Source: Klebsiella terrigena
GTDB lineage: Bacteria > Pseudomonadota > Gammaproteobacteria > Enterobacterales > Enterobacteriaceae
DNA: 64,000 bases
Reading direction: 5' to 3'
Assembly: GCF_006539725.1 (NCBI RefSeq)
Contig: NZ_BJNO01000002.1
Coordinates: 124,001 to 188,000 of the forward strand
Positions 17,348-25,672 of the stretch are shown here, one piece after another. Under the pieces are notes generated by a model, which did no database searches, was not told the origin of the DNA, and was given only the letters and a program-made list of their open reading frames with translations. Made by a program: the position numbers and the translations under genes. Every line of letters starts with the position of its first letter. Positions within the stretch are counted from its first letter, which is position 1.

Positions 17348-18600
17348 TCTTCTCTTTTTTTACGTATTAACTGGCAATATTTTTCATAGTGCTTTGATTT
17401 TGTAGGACTGAACGATAGCAGCCGGCACCAGAAGTCATTTTTGAGTATTGTTTTACAAATTCTTCGCCAGGATGGCACATCCCGATAACCCAGATCGTTC
17501 TCCTGTGTGTCAGGAATATCCTCCGGATAATCCCGGACCTTATACCAGCTCAGGTAGATTGCAATTTTATTGCGATAATGCTCCGCGGTGCTGGCCGGCA
17601 TGCTGTCCAGCAAAAACATGGCATAGCTTCGCCAGGTGAGATGCGCTGGTTTCTGAATTTTTGTGTTGAGGGCAAAATACCCTCCGCTTTGGTTGGCGTA
17701 AATAGCGCCACTATGCGCACCACAGACCCGCCGACACATTTTCTCCCAGGTTTCAGGTTCGAGCGTGTGATACAGCCATAACCCCCGCCGCTGTTCAGGA
17801 CCAAAGGGCTCACAAACCCTCATGTTTCTTAATGGCACCCCTGCGCGATACATCAAATCATAGAGCGGGTTATAAGGAAGTTTGGATTTCGCGTTAAAGA
17901 TCCAGATATCCCTGGTCTTCCAGTCATACAGCGGGTAGCAGGTGTAGCTGAAACCTTCCGGAGAAGCGGTTGTCCAGGGTTTGTCAGTTGCATAACGTAA
18001 TTTCTTTTTCGATGTTAGCGCCATATATCTGTGCAATGACTCATCCGTGCGAATGCCAATTAATGAAGCCAAACTTCGTCCTGCAGCGAGCCATGTTATA
18101 AATTCAGGAATAAATGACTCGAAGGTCATGGCATCTTCATAAAACGGAAAGAAAGCGGGATCGGTGATCGCATCCTCAGGTGGCTGACGAACCCATTCAA
18201 CGCCCGGTTGCCAGGCCGTCCACTCTGGCTGGTACTGTGATACGCCACTGACGGTGGTTAGTGGTAAGGCCACCCAGTAAAAATGGGAGATGACATCCTG
18301 ATAGGTGCTCTTCATTACCTGGATATGCTGAACAGTTAAGGAATACTGAGCTTCCCAGTCAACGAAAAGAACACTAAATTTTTTGCGTTTTTGCCTGGCT
18401 ACGGCTGCAGCTAAATGGAACAGTACGGTCGAATCTTTCCCCCCTGAAAAAGATAAACATACCCCCGCGAAAGTATCGAATACCCACTCCAGACGTAATA
18501 TGGCGGCATCAAATACATCAATATCGAGTTTTAAAGGATTCACGCGTTCCTCACGTAATAGTTCATTAGTTCCAGCCTTATTCCATTGCCGGTCGATCAC
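17329..18600 (-). CDS. ibrA: IbrA/YbdN-like PAPS reductase-family protein (DUF3440)
   Basis: This 423-residue protein of the adenine nucleotide alpha-hydrolase superfamily has the PP-loop SFSGGKDS at residues 51-57. It continues with blocks shared with E. coli YbdN: FVDWEAQ, FYWVALPLTT, EWVRQPPEDAITDP, ICEPFGPEQRRGLWLYH-like and SWRRICK. The start is GTG at 18600. PAPS-reductase-like proteins activate or transfer sulfur or adenylated groups; the IbrA substrate is unknown. It is coupled to ibrB and follows the orphan secreted protein by 56 bases. It is AT-richer than the core genes and was probably acquired. YbdN is the alternative name; IbrA is preferred because of the island setting. Confidence 0.82.
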   Translation of the reverse strand: MIDRQWNKAGTNELLREERVNPLKLDIDVFDAAILRLEWVFDTFAGVCLSFSGGKDSTVLFHLAAAVARQKRKKFSVLFVDWEAQYSLTVQHIQVMKSTYQDVISHFYWVALPLTTVSGVSQYQPEWTAWQPGVEWVRQPPEDAITDPAFFPFYEDAMTFESFIPEFITWLAAGRSLASLIGIRTDESLHRYMALTSKKKLRYATDKPWTTASPEGFSYTCYPLYDWKTRDIWIFNAKSKLPYNPLYDLMYRAGVPLRNMRVCEPFGPEQRRGLWLYHTLEPETWEKMCRRVCGAHSGAIYANQSGGYFALNTKIQKPAHLTWRSYAMFLLDSMPASTAEHYRNKIAIYLSWYKVRDYPEDIPDTQENDLGYRDVPSWRRICKTILKNDFWCRLLSFSPTKSKHYEKYCQLIRKKREEWKIMQ

Positions 18601-18656
18601 GTTAAGGGGGGGAACTGGCGTCCCCGGGCGTGGAACCGGATCGGGGAAGTGTCCCC

Positions 18657-19319
18657 TTAGGGGACATTGAAGGTAACGACATAGTTCGTAGATGTTATTC
18701 GGCTCATGGTGGGGTTAGGTGGCGAACCGCCTGCGGTCACGCTGCAGCCTATCGGGACGAAGATTGCCGGTTGGTACGTAGTGTATGTCTCCACGGGGCA
18801 ATCCCCACCCCCTCCGGTCGTGTATGTTTCTACGATGCTAGTGTCGGCAGCCATAAGGGTGAATTCTAAGTTGTAGCCGTGTTCCGTGAAGCCGCTGGCT
18901 GTTGTCGTGATCAGAGCGTCGCAAAGGAATAATTCACACGTAAGCATGTCGGGGTATTGCACCGAGATGGTACCAGTGAAATGCTCCAGAGGGATATTTT
19001 TGCTGGTCCACGGGTTGACATCCATATAGCAAGTGACGTCCAGGGAGTGCCGCACATTAACGGTGGGGGGGACTTTAGCTGCGAGATCAGCCAGCGTGCT
19101 CGCGATGGCTGATGGTCCGTCGTTCCAATAATTGACGAGGGTGTTGCTGGGGCGGTCGTAGATAGTGCAGTTAGATACTCTTGCGTCAGATGACATTATT
19201 AGTATCGATTCGACATTGTTCGGCGTGTTGTAGTTTGGAGAGAGCAGGTAATCGGTCTTGGTCGTACCAGCATGCGCGAACCCGGAGGTGAGCGCGGCGA
19301 GGATTATCAGAAATTTCAT
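18657..19319 (-). CDS. Secreted protein of unknown family
   Basis: I do not recognise this 220-residue protein. It has a clear signal peptide ending AHA at residue 17 and no further hydrophobic segment, so it is probably periplasmic or exported. The mature part has about six cysteines, is rich in threonine, serine and tyrosine, and contains a repeated VETYTT pair around a glycine run. It ends in a hydrophobic strand (YVVTFNV). It lies between a dead reverse transcriptase and ibrA on the same strand. A divergent fimbrial tip protein is conceivable from the position, but no pilin signature was found. The stop codon lies in a small palindrome (GTCCCC-TTA-GGGGAC). Confidence 0.6.
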   Translation of the reverse strand: MKFLIILAALTSGFAHAGTTKTDYLLSPNYNTPNNVESILIMSSDARVSNCTIYDRPSNTLVNYWNDGPSAIASTLADLAAKVPPTVNVRHSLDVTCYMDVNPWTSKNIPLEHFTGTISVQYPDMLTCELFLCDALITTTASGFTEHGYNLEFTLMAADTSIVETYTTGGGGDCPVETYTTYQPAIFVPIGCSVTAGGSPPNPTMSRITSTNYVVTFNVP

Positions 19320-19368
19320 GATCTATGTTCCAATATTATTTGTGAGGGCGCCAGCAGCATTAAACAAA

Positions 19369-19901
19369 CTATTTTCCCAAATATCCCATCGACGTCATAC
19401 GTTTGCACCCGTCGTACAGCCTCATCGTGAGAACTAACTGCCGACGAGTTTGCTCATAAAAAAGCCGCACCCGTTGATCCTGATGGTTTTGTAACGCTCG
19501 CGGCGACAAGGTGGTCCTCTGACTGTCAAAACAAGGGCTCAGCCAATCAAATCCATTACTCATTTTTCCGATTTGCATTTTATGTGGATGTTGTTCAAAA
19601 CCACCGAATTCAAAAAAATAACCGAGTTGGGCAATAGTACTTCTGAGCTGCCAGTGCGTTCGCGTAAAAAACAAGAAATCGTCCATATACCTTGCATAAT
19701 AAAATCCGTCATTCTCTTTTGGTTCGGTGAAATAACCATCTATGTGTTACGGTAAAGCTGCACCAGTTAGCGGGCTAAGCGCACATCCCCGGGGAATACC
19801 TGCAAGGGGGCATGTATTTCCCCACCGAACTCAACGCTGTAAAACACATATTGTTCAAGAGGTGAGGTGAGATATCACAAGAAATCATAAAGCATCATTA
19901 C
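19369..19901 (-). pseudogene. Reverse transcriptase remnant (N-terminus missing, frameshift and stops)
   Basis: Reading leftward, the pieces in order are an LTSPLEQYVFYSVEFGG-like block, then GIPRGCALSPL (RT motif 4), then YYARYMDDFLFFTR (the YxDD catalytic motif), then a thumb-like region with FEQHPHKMQIG and LSPRALQNHQD. Decay is visible in three places: a TGA before the first block, a one-base frameshift near 19800 between PLQ and GIPRG, and a TAA about 19 residues after GIPRG. The N-terminal RT motifs are absent; the remnant begins right after the minor pilin gene. The IPRG..LSP motif fits group II-like or related bacterial RTs. It lacks the SQ motif of diversity-generating RTs. No intron RNA or retron msr/msd was seen. 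Confidence 0.75.
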
Positions 19902-19927
19902 TTATAATTCAGATTAATATATGTCAA

Positions 19928-20449
19928 TTACAGGTATTCAAATCTCAGGTTAATCACAGATACAAAACTTCCGCCTGTAACCTTTCCGGGTTTTGTCGCT
20001 ACATATCCAGCATCAATTGGCAGATAATAACTGCTACCGGATGAATGCATAACAGTAAACGTTCTGTCGCCTGCAGGTCTGGCAAGAGTACCATTAACGT
20101 ACACTTTCATTCCTAACCCACTGGCACTCCCCGTATTTTTAAATAAATCAGGGTTATCATTATCGGCTATGCCAAATGCAACAACGTTTACTATTGGGGG
20201 TAATGGGCACGTTATTCCTATTTTTACATTGTGACTATTAGTTCGATTGTTGTTGATAAATAACTTAGCAGGTATATCATCAAAAAAAACTGTATAGATA
20301 GGCTTATCAAATGAACAAGTATTAATAGGCCATTGTCGAGTCACTGTAAAGGATGTCGTGTCTCTATATGCTGCCATAACAGAGGTGGAAGTCATATAAA
20401 AAACCATAAAAAATATGATTATCGTAGATACCCCATAGCTGATTTTCAT
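19928..20449 (-). CDS. Minor fimbrial subunit (FimA/FimF-like pilin)
   Basis: This 173-residue protein has an N-terminal signal peptide (ending near VMAA, residues 25-27). Two cysteines are spaced as in chaperone-usher pilins (PINTCSF and IGITCPL). The family motif DLFKNTGSASGLGMKVY is present, and the C-terminal strand INLRFEYL has the penultimate aromatic pattern recognised by the chaperone. It follows the usher gene on the same strand after 187 bases. It would form part of the fibre tip or adaptor. The codons are AT-rich compared with core genes. Confidence 0.8.
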   Translation of the reverse strand: MKISYGVSTIIIFFMVFYMTSTSVMAAYRDTTSFTVTRQWPINTCSFDKPIYTVFFDDIPAKLFINNNRTNSHNVKIGITCPLPPIVNVVAFGIADNDNPDLFKNTGSASGLGMKVYVNGTLARPAGDRTFTVMHSSGSSYYLPIDAGYVATKPGKVTGGSFVSVINLRFEYL

Positions 20450-20636
20450 TACAAATTCATCCCGTGTATTTTGTGAAACAATCCATCAACATTGGCCACC
20501 GACCATGTGAGAGCTTTCTCCTGAAGACGCTTTAGTATTACTAGTATCCCCGATTTCATTAAGGTAACCATGTGGAGTACCTTTTCGTGTCATTATCCAC
20601 CCATTCCCGGACTATTATTTTTAATTGCATGGTCAT

Positions 20637-23228
20637 TTACTGGCATTCAGCGGTGATCCTGTTAATGACAGACGTCTTTGTCATGTCGCTAAGACTGTAA
20701 CTGGTAGTGCAGGACTGACCACTATCTTTACCCCATTTCGCGCTGATTTCCCCTCGTTCTGGCATGCCTGCCATGTAAACTTGTCCGTCATCACCCACAA
20801 GACCGGTGGAGTTAACGGTGGTTACAACAGTGCCAAATGGTAATACTTTACCCTTGTGCATCAGTGTGAACAGGATGCGCTGACCCCGACGAACATTAAA
20901 GTCAGTCCTCACAATGGCCCCCTTTGTTGGCACAACGTTCGCCACGCCACCGTCGGCAAGATCGGTTTCATCATCCAGGGCTTGGGTATCGACAGCCACG
21001 CGGTTTTCACGATAGGCAGAGGTATAAGGCTTGATTGTAAATCCCCGCCAGTCGGTTCTGACGCCGGGTTCATTCTGAATGCTGACGTCCGAAACCCCAT
21101 CTGTCGCAATCAGTACCGAGGTTTCTCCGAGAGGCTGCCCAAGCGTCAATCCGTCACGGTGCAGGATCATGCCGCCGGAGGCATTGTAGCTAATTTGCTG
21201 GTAGTCCCTGGCGTAGTTGTATCCAACGCCGGCATTCCCGTACTTCGCTTTATAACTTACGCTGGCATTACCCGACTGGCTTTGTGCTCCGCCCCCGATG
21301 CTGTGAGAAGCGCTCCAGTCCAGATTCCTGTCTTCCAGCAGCGTTCCGCTGACGCCCGCCATTGAACGCGTGTTCCCTTGCCCATCCCGGCTACCATAAA
21401 ACGTGGCGTACACGGATGGGGTGTCGGAGGACGAACCAAAGAGTTTTTCCAGCGGCACTGAAACTGATAAGCCGATCGTTTTGTCAGTAAATGACGAAGC
21501 ACCCGTACTTTTCTGGCGAGAATAGCCATAGTTAATCGAAAAGCTTGCCGGACCGACAGTGCTGCTGTACCCGATCTGCAGCGAGTCGTTGCTCGCACCG
21601 TCATTCCAGAAAGTTTGCCTGACTCCACTTAACCAGAAGGAACCAAAGCTGCCCACGGACTGGGATATATTGGCTTCAAAACGGGCCCGTTTACTGTTAT
21701 TAAGATTGTAATAGTCGTATGTTTCCGGAAGCCGATTACCGTTCTCGTCTAAAGCATTCGGGTCAGACAGGCGGCCGCTCATTCTTTTCAGTGCCGTTTC
21801 ATCTAGAGTATGAAAGCCTTTAGTTGAGTAGCGATAGCCCGTTAGACGAAAACGTGTTCCTGTTTCATTGAAGGAGCGGGCATATAGGAAACGTACTGAC
21901 TGTCCGGTATAGTCTTTCCCGTTAGTCAGAGTGCTGTTGGCATGGGTAATATCAGCAGATACAGCACCCAGCCGCCCAAGATTAACCCCTGCTCCCGATT
22001 GAATAGCACGATAGTCAGCGGAATACTGAATTCCTCCATAAAGCGTCACATCATGAGGCCCACCCCATGCAAGGGTGCCCTGAAGGAATTCAGGACTTTC
22101 GTAGCGGGAACCGGAGGCACTTCGGTATCGCGCCGCAGTTAAACCGTATTTAAGACGGCTCTCGCGCAGCAGAACAGGGACTGAAGTATACGGGACAGTG
22201 AAAGTACGGACCTGCCCACTGGCCTCTTTGACGGTGACATTCAGGTCTCCACTGGCCATCATGGAGTTCAGGTCGTTGATTTCAAAAGGTCCCGGTGGAA
22301 CTGATGTTTTATAAATCGTATAACCGCTCTGCATGATGGTCACCTCAGCATTACTTTCCGCTGTGCCGCGAACGACGGGGGCAAATCCACGCATTGTATC
22401 CGGATACATATTGTCATCCGTCGCCAGCTGAATACCACGAAAACGCAGCGCATCAAAAATATCCCCCGAGGTCGTTCCTTCCCCGGCAATAAAGGTGCTC
22501 TTGAGCGGAATAACGGCTCTCTCCAGATAGGAGTTAATTCGTTGCCATTGCTGACGCCGGCCGTACTGACTTTCATAATAGTTCCAGGCACGATAGTCCC
22601 TCAGGCGCCATGGCCCGATATTCACTCCGCTACCCAGGTTCAAAAAGTAACTCTTATTGTTAAAGGTGCTTGCGACCCGATTATTACCGCTTAAGTTATA
22701 GTTTAAAAATGCTGCGGTTATACCATTATCCCAGAGAGTAGGGTCAATATATCCCTGAGATGTGTTGCGCACATACATCTGAGGTATACTGACATCCAGC
22801 CGAAGTTTAGAAATGCTGAAAGAATAGAAAGCCGCCGGAATATATTGTGTTAATTCAATACAGTTGTTCTCTGCCGCTAACTCAAACCCGGGAAACAGTT
22901 CAGTCTTAACGCCGGCGTCACTCAAATCTTTTAACGAAAGGCAAGGGAGAAGACCACTGCTGTCCTTTACCCCTGATAACGAATTAACAGGTAATGATAT
23001 AAAGTTAACAACTCTGTTTTTTATGTAATTGTCATTAACATAAATATCAACCTGGTATTGCCCTGGTAATTGACTTCCATCGGCACTGAACTTAGATAAA
23101 TCGGCAATCTCGCCATTGTTATTTGTATTTAGAAATTCGGTTGGAAAAAACATCTCAGCCCAACTCTGAGTAGTAAACAAACAAAGGGAAGCTGACACAA
23201 AATAAGCTAAATTTTTATAAGGGTTCAT
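20637..23228 (-). CDS. Outer-membrane fimbrial usher (FimD/PapC family)
   Basis: This 863-residue usher has a signal peptide (residues 1-24), then the N-terminal chaperone-binding domain. The 24-strand barrel carries family blocks such as GSGVNIGPWRLRDY, FIAGEGTTSGDIFDALRFRG and VPPGPFEINDL. C-terminal plug-like domains include VVPTKGAIVRTDF and LPFGTVV. It assembles and secretes pilins delivered by the chaperone encoded 30 bases upstream. The reading frame is intact. It is the largest gene of the fimbrial operon. Confidence 0.93.
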   Translation of the reverse strand: MNPYKNLAYFVSASLCLFTTQSWAEMFFPTEFLNTNNNGEIADLSKFSADGSQLPGQYQVDIYVNDNYIKNRVVNFISLPVNSLSGVKDSSGLLPCLSLKDLSDAGVKTELFPGFELAAENNCIELTQYIPAAFYSFSISKLRLDVSIPQMYVRNTSQGYIDPTLWDNGITAAFLNYNLSGNNRVASTFNNKSYFLNLGSGVNIGPWRLRDYRAWNYYESQYGRRQQWQRINSYLERAVIPLKSTFIAGEGTTSGDIFDALRFRGIQLATDDNMYPDTMRGFAPVVRGTAESNAEVTIMQSGYTIYKTSVPPGPFEINDLNSMMASGDLNVTVKEASGQVRTFTVPYTSVPVLLRESRLKYGLTAARYRSASGSRYESPEFLQGTLAWGGPHDVTLYGGIQYSADYRAIQSGAGVNLGRLGAVSADITHANSTLTNGKDYTGQSVRFLYARSFNETGTRFRLTGYRYSTKGFHTLDETALKRMSGRLSDPNALDENGNRLPETYDYYNLNNSKRARFEANISQSVGSFGSFWLSGVRQTFWNDGASNDSLQIGYSSTVGPASFSINYGYSRQKSTGASSFTDKTIGLSVSVPLEKLFGSSSDTPSVYATFYGSRDGQGNTRSMAGVSGTLLEDRNLDWSASHSIGGGAQSQSGNASVSYKAKYGNAGVGYNYARDYQQISYNASGGMILHRDGLTLGQPLGETSVLIATDGVSDVSIQNEPGVRTDWRGFTIKPYTSAYRENRVAVDTQALDDETDLADGGVANVVPTKGAIVRTDFNVRRGQRILFTLMHKGKVLPFGTVVTTVNSTGLVGDDGQVYMAGMPERGEISAKWGKDSGQSCTTSYSLSDMTKTSVINRITAECQ

Positions 23229-23258
23229 AACCTGAGGCCAGAAAAATAGTTAGGGTTA

Positions 23259-23954
23259 TCAATTTATTTTTGCTTTAATTACCTCAGACATACCACCGTA
23301 ATCATTAATTACTCTGAAGCTCAGTTCCGATGCCGAAGGCGAGGGAAATGAAGCGCTAGCTTTTGGAGCAACCATGAGATTCTTATCTATATCTTTCTCG
23401 CCAGCCTTTATTTGCACCATTGTGATGAAGTACGGTGTTGGATTTGAAACGGAAATTTCAGAACCGCGCCGGCTGAAGGTTATCAGTGAAGGGGCCTTGC
23501 TTACTTCAGGTTGCAATCCATCAGGACGAACAAATAGTTTTATTCTTGTAGCTGTGGCCAGCAACAAGACATTTTGTCCTTTCATTTTTTCCTTATCAAC
23601 GGCGGGGATTGATTTTGCAGTCAGGTAATAAAGGGTTTCACGGTCAGTAGGTAAGGAAGGGCCTGCATACATTACTCGTAGCGAATTCTCATCTTTTGGA
23701 TTACTGACAAACAGTGGTGGTGTCATAATAAAATCGGAAGTTTTTTTTTCATTAGCATCATCGATCCATGATTGCACCATGAAACGGTCAACCTCCGAGG
23801 TATTACGTACAGAAACACTGACCTGCTTTTGCTTTAATGGGTAAATAATGCGCGTTCCGCCTAGTACAATGCCATTTGCAAAGGAGAGAGACGGAATAAC
23901 GGCAGAGAATAAAAGAATTGAGAAAGTTAAGTTCTTTTTGCAGAGTGGAAACAT
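23259..23954 (-). CDS. Periplasmic fimbrial chaperone (PapD/FimC family)
   Basis: This 231-residue protein has a signal peptide ending near SFANG (residue 27) and two immunoglobulin-like domains. Family features are GTRIIYPLKQKQVSVSVRN at the N-terminus (base-rich G1/A1 strand region), FIMTPPLFVSNPKDENSLRV and IKLFVRP in the first domain. The second domain ends with SFRVINDYGG. It completes pilin folds by donor-strand complementation and passes them to the usher encoded directly downstream. It lies 89 bases after the major subunit gene. Confidence 0.93.
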   Translation of the reverse strand: MFPLCKKNLTFSILLFSAVIPSLSFANGIVLGGTRIIYPLKQKQVSVSVRNTSEVDRFMVQSWIDDANEKKTSDFIMTPPLFVSNPKDENSLRVMYAGPSLPTDRETLYYLTAKSIPAVDKEKMKGQNVLLLATATRIKLFVRPDGLQPEVSKAPSLITFSRRGSEISVSNPTPYFITMVQIKAGEKDIDKNLMVAPKASASFPSPSASELSFRVINDYGGMSEVIKAKIN

Positions 23955-24043
23955 AAAATGAGTACCTGTAAAGTCCGGCTTGTTAAGTCCGTGATCACCG
24001 CTCCCTTTAATAGGAACGGTGATTATTTATTGTCTGTAATGAT

Positions 24044-24562
24044 TTACTCGTAATTGAGAGTAAAGCTTGCCGATGCATTTGCTTCGCCAGCGGCAACGCT
24101 GTTTGAGAGAGCAATATAGCGAGCGGTAAAGTCAAGCGCATTGTCACCTTCAACCAGAGTTTGAGCCGTTGAAGCCTGAGAGCCGTCCAGCTTCAGAGGA
24201 GCACCATCCTGCAGAATCTGGATACCTACATTGGTAATATCGCCCTGCGAGGTTTTCAGTACAGAATCAGCTGTCGTATCACCGCTGAAGGTTACGGTCG
24301 CAGTTGTCACACTTGGAGCACAGTCAGTCAAGTTGATAGAAAATGACTTTCCGCCAGTGGTTGCGCCAGAACCCGCATCAAAAGCATTGGAGGATACGGA
24401 GCCCAGATCAACCGCCTTATCACGAGAGTCAGTAGATAAGGAACAAGTTGCTTCAGTGATATTACCCTGGAATTGAACAGTGCTTGTTTCACCTTCAGCA
24501 GCATATGCAGAAGAGGCAATAAACATTGCTGGAATCAGAGCCGCAAAAAATTTAACTTTCAT
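24044..24562 (-). CDS. Major fimbrial subunit (FimA-like)
   Basis: This 172-residue pilin has a signal peptide ending AYAA at about residue 22. The paired cysteines lie in EATCSLS and LTDCAPS. It has the usual VDLGSV motif after the first cysteine and the C-terminal ASFTLNYE strand with penultimate tyrosine. Length and architecture match type 1-like shaft subunits. As the first structural gene of the operon, directly before chaperone and usher, it should build the rod. No invertible promoter element or fim recombinase gene was found nearby. Confidence 0.92.
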   Translation of the reverse strand: MKVKFFAALIPAMFIASSAYAAEGETSTVQFQGNITEATCSLSTDSRDKAVDLGSVSSNAFDAGSGATTGGKSFSINLTDCAPSVTTATVTFSGDTTADSVLKTSQGDITNVGIQILQDGAPLKLDGSQASTAQTLVEGDNALDFTARYIALSNSVAAGEANASASFTLNYE

Positions 24563-24620
24563 TTAAATATTTCCTTATGATTCAATTTATATTGAGCAAA
24601 ATGCACTCATTACTATTCGC

Positions 24621-25265
24621 TTAATCAACAAGCCATGGTGATAACCCATGATAAAACGATTTTTTCAGGTTCCTGTTATATTCAAGAGCCAAGATTTTTC
24701 TCAATAAAAGTAGGCTTGCTGCACCACTTCTATCTATTCCATATAATGTCAGGGCGCGATGTTTTCGCTGATATAAAAACTTTGTCGATAACCTTGCCCT
24801 GGAAGCAACATGTTTAAAATGTACTCCTTCCCACAACAGCTTTAGAACAAACCAGTCCATTCGAGACAAAAGAGGGCGTTTATGTTCTGCACCAGGGCAG
24901 TGGTTGTTTTGCGCTTCTTTAATTGTATGCAGCAGGGTCTTAATGTTCGTTTGCTTGGGTAAAAACAATTTTTTGTCTTGTGTTCCAATTTCTCTACTCT
25001 CGCCGATAGTTCTCAGGACCAAAAGAATGTTCTGGTGTTCATCAGGTAATCTGTTAAGCACATATTCTATTTTATAGATACATTCAATGGCCACTACACA
25101 GAGTGAAGAGGGTTGGATGTTTAAATCAGGCATACCAGTATTCACATTAATGAGCACAAGATCAGTTCCTGTATTGCAGGATTCATGCAAAAAACCTGCA
25201 AGGAAGAACCCATCATCGGAAAAAATATATGTGGTATTCACCTTATCCCAATCAACAACACTCAC
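24621..25265 (-). CDS. LuxR-type regulator of the fimbrial operon
   Basis: This 214-residue protein has an N-terminal half (about 1-115) that vaguely follows a receiver fold (FSDDGFFLAGFLHE) without an obvious phospho-acceptor pattern. The C-terminal helix-turn-helix is of degenerate LuxR/FixJ type (LSRMDWFVLKLLWEGVHFK through FLYQRKHRALTLYGI, about residues 135-180). Its start overlaps the stop of the preceding winged-helix gene by four bases, and it lies 58 bases upstream of the major pilin gene. Control of fimbrial expression is inferred from position. Confidence 0.72.
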   Translation of the reverse strand: MSVVDWDKVNTTYIFSDDGFFLAGFLHESCNTGTDLVLINVNTGMPDLNIQPSSLCVVAIECIYKIEYVLNRLPDEHQNILLVLRTIGESREIGTQDKKLFLPKQTNIKTLLHTIKEAQNNHCPGAEHKRPLLSRMDWFVLKLLWEGVHFKHVASRARLSTKFLYQRKHRALTLYGIDRSGAASLLLLRKILALEYNRNLKKSFYHGLSPWLVD

Positions 25266-25672
25266 AATAAAATTTCCTCAGGCTCAACATATAACCTTCT
25301 GATATAAGAATACTCAACGGAAACACCGCGTCTGGGATGATTTACAATCAAATTTTCAGGTGCGCCTACTTGTTCAAGACATGATTGTAACTCTTTAATT
25401 ATTTGCCATAATCTTTGCTGTGACGTGCAAAGGCCTGCTTCGTCAAAGGCTTCTTGTAAAAGAACTCGCTTTGCAATAGGCCCTTTCCTGCTATTTTTAA
25501 GTAAGAAAGAGATGAGTGAAAGCGGCCCTTTTTTTAAAGGAGACATCGCCCAGACAAAAGACTTTCCATTCTTGTGAAGGATATACTTCACAAGCATAGC
25601 CCCTTCCAGATCAATAAGAATACCTGGGTCAATAATGTAACCGTAAACTTTAAGTGGGGTTGTAATGTCCAT
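25262..25672 (-). CDS. Winged-helix DNA-binding regulator (OmpR/ToxR-type domain, soluble)
   Basis: This 136-residue protein is made up almost entirely of a winged-helix fold like that of CadC/ToxR N-termini. The early segment YIIDPGILIDLEGAML is followed by FLLKNSRKGPIAKRVLLQ, RLWQIIKELQSCL (recognition helix) and NHPRRGVSVEY (wing). There is no membrane segment, unlike the divergent MarT-like protein at 26374. It is the first gene of the fimbrial transcription unit and is coupled to the LuxR-type gene by an ATGA-sized overlap. Its function is inferred from position. Confidence 0.68.
   Translation of the reverse strand: MDITTPLKVYGYIIDPGILIDLEGAMLVKYILHKNGKSFVWAMSPLKKGPLSLISFLLKNSRKGPIAKRVLLQEAFDEAGLCTSQQRLWQIIKELQSCLEQVGAPENLIVNHPRRGVSVEYSYIRRLYVEPEEILL

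Noticed and set aside
19369-19901. Diversity-generating retroelement acting on the fimbrial genes
   Set aside because: The RT motif is IPRG..LSP rather than the SQ type of DGRs, no template/variable repeat pair was seen, and the RT is broken.
24563-24620. Invertible fim-type promoter switch ahead of the major pilin
   Set aside because: The gap is only 58 bases, no inverted repeats flank it, and no FimB/FimE recombinase gene is nearby.
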